From contig NZ_CP129137.1 of the NCBI RefSeq assembly GCF_030406905.1, positions 868,001 through 932,000 of the forward strand: 64,000 bases of DNA, in the 5' to 3' direction. The stretch is from Streptomyces sp. HUAS CB01. GTDB lineage: Bacteria > Actinomycetota > Actinomycetes > Streptomycetales > Streptomycetaceae. The notes under the pieces are model-generated. The model did not search any database, was not told where the DNA came from, and was given only the letters and a program-made list of their open reading frames with translations. How positions within the stretch are numbered: position 1 is the first letter of the stretch; the number at the start of each line of letters is the position of its first letter. The translations under genes and the position numbers were made by a program. Below are positions 7,380-16,170 of this stretch, one piece after another.

Positions 7380-8780
7380 ATGGCCGCCTCGGCAACCGCT
7401 CCACCCGAGCCCTCGAACCTGCGCCGCATCGTCGCGGCGAGCCTCATCGGCACGACCATCGAGTGGTACGACTTCTTCCTCTACGGATCAGCCGCGGCGC
7501 TGGTCTTCAACAAGCTGTTCTTCCCCGAGTCCGATCCGCTCGTGGGAACCCTGCTGTCGTTCCTGACGTACGCGGTCGGGTTCGCCGCGCGGCCGCTCGG
7601 GGCGCTGGTGTTCGGGCACTACGGGGACCGACTGGGGCGCAAGAAGCTGCTGGTGCTGAGTCTCCTGCTGATGGGCGGCGCGACGTTCGCGATCGGTCTG
7701 CTGCCGACGCACGCCACCATCGGGAGCGCCGCCCCCGTGCTGCTCACGGTCCTGCGGCTGGTCCAGGGATTCGCCCTCGGTGGTGAGTGGGGCGGCGCCG
7801 TCCTGCTCGTGTCGGAGCACGGAGACGCGCGCCGGCGCGGCTTCTGGGCCTCCTGGCCGCAGACCGGGGCGCCGGCCGGGCAGTTGCTCGCCACCGGTGT
7901 GCTGTCGGCGCTGACCGCCCTCCTGTCGGAGAGCGCCTTCACGTCATGGGGCTGGCGCATACCGTTCCTGCTGTCCGGTGTGCTGGTCATCGTCGGCCTC
8001 TGGATCCGCCTCTCCGTCGACGAGTCGCCGGTGTTCAAGGCCGCGCTGGCGCAGGCCGAGCAGCGCAAGGCCGCGACCGACCAGGTGGAGAAGATGCCCC
8101 TCGTCGCGGTGCTGCGGCACCACTGGCGGGACGTCCTGATCGCCATGGGCGCCCGGATGGCGGAGAACATCAGCTACTACGTGATCACCGCCTTCATCCT
8201 CGTCTACGCGACCACCTCGACGGGGCTGAGCAAGCAGACCGCGCTGAACGCCGTACTCATCGCGTCGGCCGTGCACTTCGCGGTGATCCCGCTCTGGGGT
8301 GCGCTGTCGGACCGGATCGGACGGCGTCCCGTGTATCTGATCGGTGCGGTCGGCGTGGGCGCGTGGATGTTCCCCTTCTTCGCGCTCATCGACTCCAAGT
8401 CGTTCGGCAGTCTGCTGCTCGCCGTGACCGTCGGCCTCGTACTGCACGGCGCGATGTACGCACCGCAGGCGGCCTTCTTCTCGGAGATGTTCGCGACGCG
8501 CGTGCGGTACTCGGGGGCTTCCATCGGTGCCCAGTTCTCCTCGGTGGCCGCCGGTGCGCCCGCGCCGCTGATCGCCACCGCGCTGCTCGCCGACTACGGC
8601 AGCTCCACGCCGATCTCGCTGTACGTCATCGCCGCCGCGCTGCTCACGGTCGTGGCCGTGGCGTGCGCCCGGGAGACCCGCGACCGCGACCTGGCCTCGG
8701 TCGAGGCGGGCGGCCAGGGCGCCGACGCCGTCCCGGGCGCCCGGGAATCGAGCGCCGCGGACGCTCCTGCGTCCGCCTGA
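7380..8780 (+). CDS. MFS transporter, metabolite:H+ symporter (MHS/ShiA-ProP) family
   Basis: About 466 aa with 12 expected membrane helices. Family signatures include TTIEWYDFFLYG in the first helix, the GHYGDRLGRKK loop between helices 2 and 3, and RLVQGFALGGEWGGAVLL, all typical of MHS symporters that import small organic acids, betaines or shikimate with protons. The start was placed at the ATG of MAASATAPPEP, eight bases after GGAA; a longer in-frame start exists 15 codons upstream. It is followed by a strong terminator, so it is probably monocistronic and separate from the metallophore locus. Substrate unknown. Confidence 0.88.
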   Translation: MAASATAPPEPSNLRRIVAASLIGTTIEWYDFFLYGSAAALVFNKLFFPESDPLVGTLLSFLTYAVGFAARPLGALVFGHYGDRLGRKKLLVLSLLLMGGATFAIGLLPTHATIGSAAPVLLTVLRLVQGFALGGEWGGAVLLVSEHGDARRRGFWASWPQTGAPAGQLLATGVLSALTALLSESAFTSWGWRIPFLLSGVLVIVGLWIRLSVDESPVFKAALAQAEQRKAATDQVEKMPLVAVLRHHWRDVLIAMGARMAENISYYVITAFILVYATTSTGLSKQTALNAVLIASAVHFAVIPLWGALSDRIGRRPVYLIGAVGVGAWMFPFFALIDSKSFGSLLLAVTVGLVLHGAMYAPQAAFFSEMFATRVRYSGASIGAQFSSVAAGAPAPLIATALLADYGSSTPISLYVIAAALLTVVAVACARETRDRDLASVEAGGQGADAVPGARESSAADAPASA

Positions 8781-8798
8781 TCCCTCTCCGCAGCGGCA

Positions 8799-8834
8799 GG
8801 GCCGTGTGGACCGTGGCAACGGTCCACACGGCCC
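8799..8834 (+). terminator. Intrinsic terminator hairpin
   Basis: A perfect 16-bp stem (8799-8814 pairing with 8819-8834) with a GGCA loop, 18 bases after the symporter stop. There is no U-tract, which is usual for streptomycete terminators. Confidence 0.85.
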
Positions 8835-8978
8835 TTCGCGTGGAAGGCTGCCGGGCGGACGCGGCACCCGACGCCCGTGATCTGACCGAGGCGGTGCGGT
8901 CCCGGTGCGGTGCCGATGCGATGCGGTGACGGGCCTGCCCCGTGCAGTGTGGTGCGGTTCAACACGGTGCGGTGCGGG

Positions 8979-9146
8979 GCGGTTCAGCACGGTGCGGTAC
9001 GGCGCGGAGTCGTCAGGGCGCCGGGCCGTGCGGTGCGGTTCAGCAGGGTGCGGTACGGCGCGGAGTCGTCCGGGCGCCGGGCCGTGCGGTGCGGTTCAGC
9101 ACGGTGCGGTACGGCGCGGAGTCGTCCGGGCGCCGGGCCGTGCGGG
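8979..9146. repeat. Three 56-bp direct tandem repeats
   Basis: Copies start at 8979, 9035 and 9091 and differ at only a few positions; a degenerate fragment precedes them from about 8950. Each unit contains GCGGTTCAGCACGGTGCGG, GGCGCGGAGTCGTC and CGCCGGGCCGTGCGG. There are no spacers, so this is not CRISPR. The rest of the gap 8835-9263 shows no gene. Confidence 0.9.
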
Positions 9147-9263
9147 AACGGCGTCCGTCCGGTGGGCCGGGCGACCACGTACCGCCCGGTGGCACGGGCA
9201 GCCGCCCGCCCCCGAGCACGGGCCTGGGCTCGCTCGGTGCGCCCCGGCCCGCGGATGCGCCCG

Positions 9264-11165
9264 TCAGCGCGCCACTGCCCCCGATATCGCGTGCAGCCGC
9301 AGCGCCAGCTGGATCTCCAGGGCGCGGGCCGGCGACTGCCAGTCCTCGCCGAGGAGTCTGCCTATGCGTTCCAGCCGCTGGGCCACCGTGTTCACATGCA
9401 CGTGCAGCTCGTCCTTGGTGCGGGCCGGGCTCATCCCGCTGGCGAAGTAGGCGTCGAGGGTGCGCACCAGGTCGGTGCCCCGGCGCTCGTCGTAGTCGGC
9501 GACCGTGCCGATCGTGCGGTGGACGAAGCCCTCGATGTCCCCGGTGTCGGCGAGCAGGAGGCCGAGGAACCCCAGGTCCGGTGCCGCGGCTCCTTCCCCG
9601 GAGCGGCCCAGCAGCCGCAGGGCCTCCACGCAGCGCCGGGCCTCGGCGTAGGCCGCCGGCACCGAGCCGGGTGCGCCGGCGGGCGCCTCGACCGGTGCCG
9701 AGGCGCCGACGGTGACGGGCTCGCGGAGGGTGGAGCCGAGGTGCTTGGCGGTCTGGCGGGCCAGCTCGGGCGCGCTGTCACCGGGTCCCAGCGGCAGCAG
9801 GAGGACCGTGCCGCCGTCACGGGTCGCCGCCAGCCCGTGGCGGGTGGCCGCCAGATGCGAGGCCGCGGACCACAGGCGCTGGCGGTCGGCGGTGGCGCGG
9901 TCGCTGCCGCCCGTGCCCGGCGGGGCGTCGATCCGGGCGGCCAGCACGACGTGCGGGGCGTCCAGATCGGCCCGGAGACGCGCGGCGCGCTCGCGCAGCA
10001 GGCGGGGGTCGCGTCCCGGTGCGTCCAGCAGGTCGTCCAGCAGTTCCCCGCGCACCCGTTGCTCGGCTTCACCGGCGGAGCGGCGGGCGAGCAACAGCAG
10101 GGAGGTCACCATCGCGGCCCGCTCGAGGGTGCGCCGGTCGACGGGATCCAGGGCGGGGTGGCCCCGCAGCACGAGCGCTCCGAGGAGTTCCCCGCCCGCG
10201 GAGACGGCGACGACCCAGTCCTCCGCGTGCCGCACGGCGTGGCCGTCGGCGCCGGTGAGCTCGACGCCGGTCAGGGAGGGCGCGTCCGGTTCGGCGAACT
10301 CCACTGTCCCGTCGAGCACTTCGGACACGGCTCCGGCAACGTCGTGGACCCCGCCGCCGTGCAGGACCAGTTCGGTGAGCCGGTCGTGGACCTCGGAGGC
10401 CCGCTCGATCACGGCGCTGTGGTCGCGGATGATCGCGTTGGCCCGCTCCAGCTCCGCCAGCGCGCTCCGCGTCTCGGCCAGCAGGTTCGCGGTGTCGATG
10501 GCGACCGCGGCGTGGGCGGCGAAGGAGCCGAGGAGCGCGACCTGCTCCCGCTCGAAGACGCGGGCGCGCCGGTCGGCGGCGAAGAGCACACCGATGACCT
10601 GGCTGCCCAGCATCAGCGGGACGCCGAGGATCGCGACGAGCCCCTCGTCGCGGACGCCCGAGTCGATGGCGCGGGTGTGCTGGAAGCGCTCGTCGTCGAA
10701 GTAGCTGTCGGTCACGTACGGCCGGGCGGTCTGGGCGACGAGTCCGCCGAGCCCCTCCCCCATGCCGAGCCGGAGCTGCTGGAAACGTGCCGAGACCGAG
10801 CCCTCGGTGACCCGCATGTAGGTGTCCCCGGCCGCCGGGTCGTTGAGGCTGAGATAGGCGACCTCCGTGCCGAGGAGGGACCGGGCGCGCTGCACGATGG
10901 CGCGCAGCACCGCGTCGAGGTCCCGCAGCCCGGCCAGGTCGTGCGCGGTCTCGAAGAGCGCGGACAGCTCCGCCTCTCGGCGGCGTCTGCCTTCGAGTTC
11001 GGCGCGCACACGCAGGGCGAGCTGCTTGGCGTGCTCCAGGGCCGAGAGCGTCTCGGGACCGGCGCCGCCCGCACGGGCGAGCAGTGCGGGCCGGTCGTAC
11101 GCCTCGGCGGGCGCGCCGCGTGCGAGGAGCTCCAGGTAGGAGGCCTGATCGTGGGACATGGTCAC
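9264..11165 (-). CDS. GAF-domain PucR/CdaR-type transcriptional regulator
   Basis: A 633-aa cytoplasmic regulator. The first part is helical, then a GAF sensor domain (roughly residues 70-250; LLGTEVAYLSLNDPAAGDTY and GVPLMLGSQVIGVLFAADRR), then a GGDEF-like PucR linker, and a C-terminal PucR helix-turn-helix with the hallmark LHVHVNTVAQRLERI and the SPARALEIQLALRL end. The GTG at 11165 has CAGG seven bases upstream; the ATG two codons in is an alternative. It lies just downstream of a 3-hydroxybutyrate dehydrogenase-like gene, so it may regulate that gene or ketone-body and short-chain acid use. Confidence 0.88.
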   Translation of the reverse strand: MTMSHDQASYLELLARGAPAEAYDRPALLARAGGAGPETLSALEHAKQLALRVRAELEGRRRREAELSALFETAHDLAGLRDLDAVLRAIVQRARSLLGTEVAYLSLNDPAAGDTYMRVTEGSVSARFQQLRLGMGEGLGGLVAQTARPYVTDSYFDDERFQHTRAIDSGVRDEGLVAILGVPLMLGSQVIGVLFAADRRARVFEREQVALLGSFAAHAAVAIDTANLLAETRSALAELERANAIIRDHSAVIERASEVHDRLTELVLHGGGVHDVAGAVSEVLDGTVEFAEPDAPSLTGVELTGADGHAVRHAEDWVVAVSAGGELLGALVLRGHPALDPVDRRTLERAAMVTSLLLLARRSAGEAEQRVRGELLDDLLDAPGRDPRLLRERAARLRADLDAPHVVLAARIDAPPGTGGSDRATADRQRLWSAASHLAATRHGLAATRDGGTVLLLPLGPGDSAPELARQTAKHLGSTLREPVTVGASAPVEAPAGAPGSVPAAYAEARRCVEALRLLGRSGEGAAAPDLGFLGLLLADTGDIEGFVHRTIGTVADYDERRGTDLVRTLDAYFASGMSPARTKDELHVHVNTVAQRLERIGRLLGEDWQSPARALEIQLALRLHAISGAVAR

Positions 11166-11264
11166 AGGGATACCTGCCGTGCCGGGGGTCCCGCCAGCCC
11201 TGTGGACGACGGGGCCCGTGTGGACAACTCCGTCACCCGCTGCCTCGGGGTGCCCAGGCCGGTT

Positions 11265-12092
11265 TCAGTGCGCGGTCCAGCCGCCGTCCAGGACGAGCGA
11301 GGCACCGGTGACGAAGGACGCCTGCGGGGTGCAGAGGTACGCGACCGCCTCCGCGACCTCCTCCGGTTCGACGAGCCGCTTCAGGGCCGAGTCCTTCAGC
11401 AGGACCTCGGTGAGCACCCGCTCCTCCGGGATCCCGTGGGCGGCGGCCTGGTCCGCGATCTGCTTCTCGACGAGGGGGGTGCGCACATAGCCGGGGTTCA
11501 CACAGTTGGAGGTGACTCCGTGGCCCGCACCTTCCAGGGCCGCGGTCTTGGACAGTCCCTCCAGCCCATGTTTGGCGGCCACATAGGCGGACTTGAAAGC
11601 CGAGGCCCGGAGCCCGTGCACGGAGGAGAGGTTGACGACGCGTCCCCACCCCTGGGCGTACATGTGCGGGAGCGCTCCTCTGATCAGCCGGAACGGGGCC
11701 TCGAGCATCACGGTGAGCACGGTGTGGAAGACGTCCGGCGGGAACTCCTCGATGGGACGGACGAGCTGCAGGCCCGCGTTGTTCACGAGCACGTCGGTGC
11801 CCGCCGCCGCGTCCTCCGCGGCGCCGAGGTCGGTGAGGTCCAGGACGAGGGGTTCCACGACGCCCGCGAGACCGTGGTCCTGGGCCTGCGCGACGAGCGC
11901 GTCCAGCCCTTCCGCGTCCCGGTCGACGGCCCTGACCTTGGCTCCGGCCGCCGCGAGCCGCAGGGCGCAGGCGCGCCCGATCCCGCCCGCGGCCCCGGTG
12001 ACCAGGGCGGTACGGCCGCCGAGGTCGAGGGAGACGGACGGCTGTCCGGTGGAGGGAACGGCGTGGGGGGCGGGACCCGGGTTCATGGTCAT
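11265..12092 (-). CDS. 3-hydroxybutyrate dehydrogenase-like SDR
   Basis: A classical short-chain dehydrogenase of about 275 aa. NAD-binding motif VTGAAGGIG, the NNAG structural motif, catalytic Ser in NLSS and YVAAK for Tyr/Lys are all visible, and LVLDGGWTAH closes the protein. The pattern QLVRPIEEFP, VHGLRASAFKSAYVAAKHG and a C-terminal segment LLKDSALKRLVEPEEVAEAV resembles D-3-hydroxybutyrate dehydrogenase, which interconverts 3-hydroxybutyrate and acetoacetate. A Pro/Ala-rich N-terminal extension precedes the core. The start at MTMNPG is preferred; neighbouring starts at 12101 and 12086 are possible. Confidence 0.82.
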   Translation of the reverse strand: MTMNPGPAPHAVPSTGQPSVSLDLGGRTALVTGAAGGIGRACALRLAAAGAKVRAVDRDAEGLDALVAQAQDHGLAGVVEPLVLDLTDLGAAEDAAAGTDVLVNNAGLQLVRPIEEFPPDVFHTVLTVMLEAPFRLIRGALPHMYAQGWGRVVNLSSVHGLRASAFKSAYVAAKHGLEGLSKTAALEGAGHGVTSNCVNPGYVRTPLVEKQIADQAAAHGIPEERVLTEVLLKDSALKRLVEPEEVAEAVAYLCTPQASFVTGASLVLDGGWTAH

Positions 12093-12147
12093 GTTCCGCA
12101 CCCTAGGGACAGCGAAGACACCGACCGATGTGGTCAGCGCCCATAGT

Positions 12148-12630
12148 TCACTCAGTCACCGTGGCGTCGAACCACGTCGGTCCGTCGGTGAGCGCCTGCT
12201 TGATCCGGAACAGCGCGAACTCCTGGAGTTCGGGCAGCGCGTCGACGGGGAACCACCCCACCTCCAGCGACTCCTCGTCGTTGACGCGTGCCTCACCGCC
12301 GACCGCCCGGCAGCGCAGGCACACGTCCATGAACTGGCACTGGTCGCCGTTGGGGTAGGTCACCGGCTGCGCGAGCGTCTGCACGAGCACGACGCGCTCG
12401 GGGACGCAGCGCACGGCGGTCTCCTCGTACACCTCCCGCACCGCTGCCGTCGCCGGCTGCTCACCCGGTTCGGGGATGCCGCCGATGATCGACCACTTGC
12501 CTGTGTCGGCGCGTCTTCCCAGGAGCACCCGTCCGTCGTCGTCGAGGACCACGGCGCTGACCCCCGGCAGGAAGAGCAGCTGGTGACCGGCGGTGGTCCG
12601 GATGTCGCGGATGAAATCGGGGATGCCCAT
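12148..12630 (-). CDS. NUDIX hydrolase
   Basis: A 160-aa protein with a complete Nudix box beginning at G51: five residues later E57, then REVYEE at 65-70. Such enzymes hydrolyse nucleoside diphosphates linked to another group, using Mg2+ bound by the glutamates. The frame HQLLFLPGVSAVVLDDDGRVLLGRR is typical of small ADP-ribose or mutT-like members in Streptomyces. It ends before the SDR gene start and begins 10 bases after the stop of lnt, so it may be cotranscribed with lnt. Substrate cannot be told from sequence. Confidence 0.92.
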   Translation of the reverse strand: MGIPDFIRDIRTTAGHQLLFLPGVSAVVLDDDGRVLLGRRADTGKWSIIGGIPEPGEQPATAAVREVYEETAVRCVPERVVLVQTLAQPVTYPNGDQCQFMDVCLRCRAVGGEARVNDEESLEVGWFPVDALPELQEFALFRIKQALTDGPTWFDATVTE

Positions 12631-12639
12631 GAACCGACC

Positions 12640-14244
12640 CTAACGGGCTACGGCCCGGCGCTCCTTCGCACGGGCGCGGGCCACCCAGCCGAGGGCTCCG
12701 AGCGCGAGGGCCGCGAGGACGCCCTCGGGCAGGGTGCCCAGGCGGGTCGCGGGGGTCAGGGAGGAGCGCAGCGGCACCTCGGCGACCAGGGCGTCCGGGG
12801 TGAACATCCGGGACTGCTGGACGATCGTCCCGTCGGGGCGGATGATCGCGCTGACACCGCTGGTGACGGGCACGACGACGGCCCTGCTGTGCTCGACCGC
12901 ACGCACCCGGGACATCGCCAGCTGCTGGTAGGTCATCTCGCTGCGGCCGAAGGTCGCGTTGTTGCTGGGTACGGAGATCAGCCGGCCACCGTGGGTGACG
13001 GTGTCCCGCACCGCCCAGTCGAAGGCCGCCTCGTAGCAGGTGGCGAGGCCGACCTTGGTTCCGGCCAGGTCGAAGACGCCCACCTTGTCGCCGGGGCCGA
13101 AGTCGCGGCGCACCCGGTCCACGTCGGAACTGAAGAGGCGCACGAACGGCCGCATCGGGATGTACTCGCCGAACGGCTGGACGTGGCGCTTGTCGTAGGT
13201 GGCCACGGGCCCCTTGTCGGGGTCCCAGGTGATCAGGGTGTTGCGCAGCGGCCCGGTGTCGGGGGTGAGGACGGCCCCGATCACGGTCGGTGCCCCGATG
13301 GCGCCGACGGCCCGGTCGATGACGAGCCGTGCGTCGCTGTTGCGGTAGGGGTCGAGGTCCGAGGAGTTCTCCGGCCAGAGCACGAAGTCCGGCTTCGGCA
13401 CCTTGCCCGCGGCCACGTCGCGGGCGAGCTGCTCGGTGCGGTTGGCGTGGTTGTCGAGGACGGCGCGCCGCTGTGCGTTGAAGTCGAGGCCGAGCCTCGG
13501 CACATTGCCCTGGATGGCCGCGACGGTCGCCGTGCCCTCCTCGGCGGAGTCGTCGACGAGGGGCAGCGCGGCGAGGGCCGCGGTGACGGGCACCAGGACG
13601 GTGAGCGCCGCGGCGGCGAGCGGCCCTCGCGGGAGCCGGCCGGTCCTGCGGTGGTCACGGACGCGACGGGCCGTCTCGTAGAGTCCGAAGCCGCAGAGCG
13701 CGACCGCGAAGCCCAGCACAGGGGTGCCGCCCACGGCTGCGAGCGGCAGGAAGACACCGTCCGCCTGCCCGAAGGCGATCTTGCCCCACGGGAATCCGCC
13801 GAACGGGACGCGCGCGCGCACGCCCTCGCCGAGGACCCATACGGCGGCTGCCCACACGGGCCACAACGGCAGCCGGGACACGGCGGCGATGCCGACGCCG
13901 GCCGCGGCGACGAACAGCGCCTCGACGGCGGCCAGGGCCAGCCACGGGACGGCGCCGACCTCCTCTCCCGTCCAGACGAGCAGCGGCAGCAGGAAGCCGA
14001 GGCCGGCGAGGTAGCCGAGCCCGAACGCGGCCCGCGGCCGCCGCCCGTACAGGGTCCGGCCGAGCAGCGCGAAAGCGGGGAGCGCCAGCCACCACAGCGG
14101 TCGCGGCGGGAAGGACAGGAACAGCATGACCCCGGACAGCGCGGCGGCGGCCGGCCTGGCGAACCGCCGCAGCAGCCGGCCGGCCCGGTCGGAGGGGGCG
14201 GGTACGGGCGGCCGGGTACCGGCGGGAGTGATGGTGGCGCTCAC
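12640..14244 (-). CDS. lnt: Apolipoprotein N-acyltransferase
   Basis: About 534 aa. An N-terminal block of several membrane helices (SGVMLFLSFPPRPLWWLALPAFALLG onward in pieces) is followed by an extracytoplasmic nitrilase-type domain. The catalytic triad is visible as Glu in WPENSSDLDPY, Lys in YDKRHVQPFGEY and Cys in ATCYEAAFDW. It acylates the N-terminal cysteine of lipoproteins in the final step of lipoprotein maturation. I chose the GTG at 14244 (VSATITPAG) because the longer open frame upstream is low-complexity and unlike the family. Streptomycetes usually carry more than one lnt; this is one of them. Confidence 0.93.
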   Translation of the reverse strand: MSATITPAGTRPPVPAPSDRAGRLLRRFARPAAAALSGVMLFLSFPPRPLWWLALPAFALLGRTLYGRRPRAAFGLGYLAGLGFLLPLLVWTGEEVGAVPWLALAAVEALFVAAAGVGIAAVSRLPLWPVWAAAVWVLGEGVRARVPFGGFPWGKIAFGQADGVFLPLAAVGGTPVLGFAVALCGFGLYETARRVRDHRRTGRLPRGPLAAAALTVLVPVTAALAALPLVDDSAEEGTATVAAIQGNVPRLGLDFNAQRRAVLDNHANRTEQLARDVAAGKVPKPDFVLWPENSSDLDPYRNSDARLVIDRAVGAIGAPTVIGAVLTPDTGPLRNTLITWDPDKGPVATYDKRHVQPFGEYIPMRPFVRLFSSDVDRVRRDFGPGDKVGVFDLAGTKVGLATCYEAAFDWAVRDTVTHGGRLISVPSNNATFGRSEMTYQQLAMSRVRAVEHSRAVVVPVTSGVSAIIRPDGTIVQQSRMFTPDALVAEVPLRSSLTPATRLGTLPEGVLAALALGALGWVARARAKERRAVAR

Positions 14245-14598
14245 GTGCCGGAGTCTACGGCGGAGCGGCCCGCTCCCGTCCGCACGGCCCGATCCGCCCG
14301 GCCTCGGCGAAGCCCCCCGCCCGTGCCCACCCCGCACACGGAAAGGGCCCGCACGCACGGCCCGCTCACCTCCGTCCGGCCTGCTCTCCTCCGTCCGGCC
14401 CGGTCCGCCCGGCCGCGGGAAGGAGCCCGACCCCGGGCTGGAACCCGACCTCGGCACCGGGCGGGCAGGGGGTCCCACCCCGGCGGGGCAGGGCTCGGCC
14501 CGGATGGAAGAACGGAACCAGGAACGGAACGAGAGCGCTCGCCCAGCCCGCGGGTCGAGCACTCGCGCGCGGGTGGGGCGACCGGGCTCCGCCGTCCG
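14245..14598. other. Intergenic, no gene seen
   Basis: GC-rich sequence with imperfect repeats of TCCGTCCGGCC-type elements (around 14370-14410). I see no plausible gene, RNA or clear terminator. Confidence 0.5.
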
Positions 14599-15162
14599 TC
14601 AGACGGCGCTCGTCGTCCCCGTGGACGCTCCCGGACGGAGGTGGTCGCGGATCACCCGCACCGCCGTCTCGGCGTCGTCCACCGTGACCGTGAAGGTGCG
14701 GCCGTCGCCGAGGGTGAGCGCGATGCCCTCGCCCCGGCGGACGATGACGGCGGTGCCCTGCTCCGGGCGCCAGCGGCAGCCCCAGCCGCCCCAGTGGCAG
14801 GGCGTGACCTTGGGGACGAATTCGGCGCCGACGACCTGGGCGAGCGGGATCCTGCGTCGTGGCAGTCCCATGTGGCCGCAGCGCACTTCCATCGCGTCCT
14901 CGTCGACCTTCACCGCCACGTGGACGAAGGCGAGGGTCCCGAAGAGCATCAGCAGCCCGGCCGCGACGCAGCCGATGACCGACATCAGGAGCGGGACGAT
15001 GCCGGACGTCCACGGCGCGTCGACGGCGAGTTCGATTCCGAGGGCCATGCAGGCCGCACCGGCAGCGGCCAGTACCCACTGGAGGCGGTTGGTCGCGCGA
15101 CCGGTCCAGAGGGCGGGCAGTGGCTCTCCGGCCTGCCCCTTGTCACGGGGGTGGTCCGTCAT
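14599..15162 (-). CDS. Membrane protein with PH-like domain
   Basis: About 187 aa. Two hydrophobic helices occupy roughly residues 28-75, followed by a beta-rich cytoplasmic domain (AMEVRCGHMGLPRRRIPLAQVVGAEF, ALTLGDGRTFTVTVDD) of the bacterial PH type. Such proteins are frequent in actinomycetes and have no assigned activity. The start at MTDHPRDKG is a guess; a GTG three codons upstream has GAAGG eight bases before it and may be the real one. Confidence 0.72.
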   Translation of the reverse strand: MTDHPRDKGQAGEPLPALWTGRATNRLQWVLAAAGAACMALGIELAVDAPWTSGIVPLLMSVIGCVAAGLLMLFGTLAFVHVAVKVDEDAMEVRCGHMGLPRRRIPLAQVVGAEFVPKVTPCHWGGWGCRWRPEQGTAVIVRRGEGIALTLGDGRTFTVTVDDAETAVRVIRDHLRPGASTGTTSAV

Positions 15163-15308
15163 GCCTCGCACAGTACTCACCTTCCGGTTCGGGAGCACTG
15201 CCTCGTGCGGATGTTGTCGGGGCCGCGGGAACGGCTCCCCCGAGGCTCTGCTGATGCGCTTCTGCCCAGGTCATCGCGGACGAACCGGCTCCGCGGCCGC
15301 GCCGCCGC

Positions 15309-16112
15309 TCAGTGTGCGGGCGTGACCCGTTTCACCGCTTCGAGCAGCTTGCCCTCGGCGTACGCGCGGGCCGCCGCGGGAAGCTCCGACTCACGGCCGC
15401 TGAGCAGTACCGTCAGCCCGCCGTCGGGTGCGGCCGACGGCGCGGGACGTGCACCGAGGCGCCGCAGCGCCTGGGCGGCGACGGCCCCGGCGGAGCCGTG
15501 CAGGACGACCGGCGGGAGTCCTTCCGCGCGGCCCTCCGCGACGGCGGCGCGAATCTGTTCGGCGACGAGCTCGTAGTGGGTGCAGCCGAGGACCACGGCG
15601 CGTACGTCCGAAGGGGTGAGTGCGGCCGCGGCGGCCACGGCGCGGGCCACGGCCCCCGCGTCCGCCCCTTGCACGGCGTCGGCGAGGCCCGGGCACGGCA
15701 CCTCGGTGACCTGGGCTCCGTCGGCGAAGTCCGCTATGAGCCTGCGCTGGTAGGGGCTGCCGGTGGTGGCCGGGGTGGCCCAGATGGCGACGCGGCCGCC
15801 GCCGGCGGCCGCGGGCTTGATCGCCGGTACCGTGCCGACGACCGGGAGGCCGGGCTCCAGTGCGGCGCGCAGCGCGGGCAGGGCGTGGACGGAAGCGGTG
15901 TTGCAGGCGACGATCAGCGCGTCGGGGCGGTGGGCGGCCGCTGCCGCGGCGACGGTGAGGGCGCGCTCGGTGACGTCGTCGGGAGTGCGCGGGCCCCAGG
16001 GCATGCCGTCGGGGTCGGAGGAGAGGACGAGATCCGCGTCGGGCCGCAGCCGGCGCACCGCGGCGGCCGCCGCGAGGAGGCCGATTCCGGAGTCCATGAG
16101 CGCGATCTTCAC
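15309..16112 (-). CDS. Aspartate/glutamate racemase family protein
   Basis: A 267-aa protein of the MurI superfamily. The two catalytic cysteines are in VACNTAS and VLGCTHYEL, and the N-terminal MDSGIGLLAAAAAVR is the diverged version of the DSGVGG motif. Glutamate racemase supplies D-glutamate for peptidoglycan. The changed first motif and the isolated location suggest this may be a paralogue and not the main MurI of the cell. It is divergent from the GT2 gene with only 58 bases between them. Confidence 0.82.
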   Translation of the reverse strand: MKIALMDSGIGLLAAAAAVRRLRPDADLVLSSDPDGMPWGPRTPDDVTERALTVAAAAAAHRPDALIVACNTASVHALPALRAALEPGLPVVGTVPAIKPAAAGGGRVAIWATPATTGSPYQRRLIADFADGAQVTEVPCPGLADAVQGADAGAVARAVAAAAALTPSDVRAVVLGCTHYELVAEQIRAAVAEGRAEGLPPVVLHGSAGAVAAQALRRLGARPAPSAAPDGGLTVLLSGRESELPAAARAYAEGKLLEAVKRVTPAH

Positions 16113-16170
16113 CCGGTCACCCTAGCCGACCCCCCTTGCGGTCCCCGCGATGTGGTGCACACTGCGGCGA

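Noticed and set aside
8979..9146. CRISPR-like array
   Set aside because: The 56-bp units are directly adjacent with no unique spacers, and no cas gene is present.
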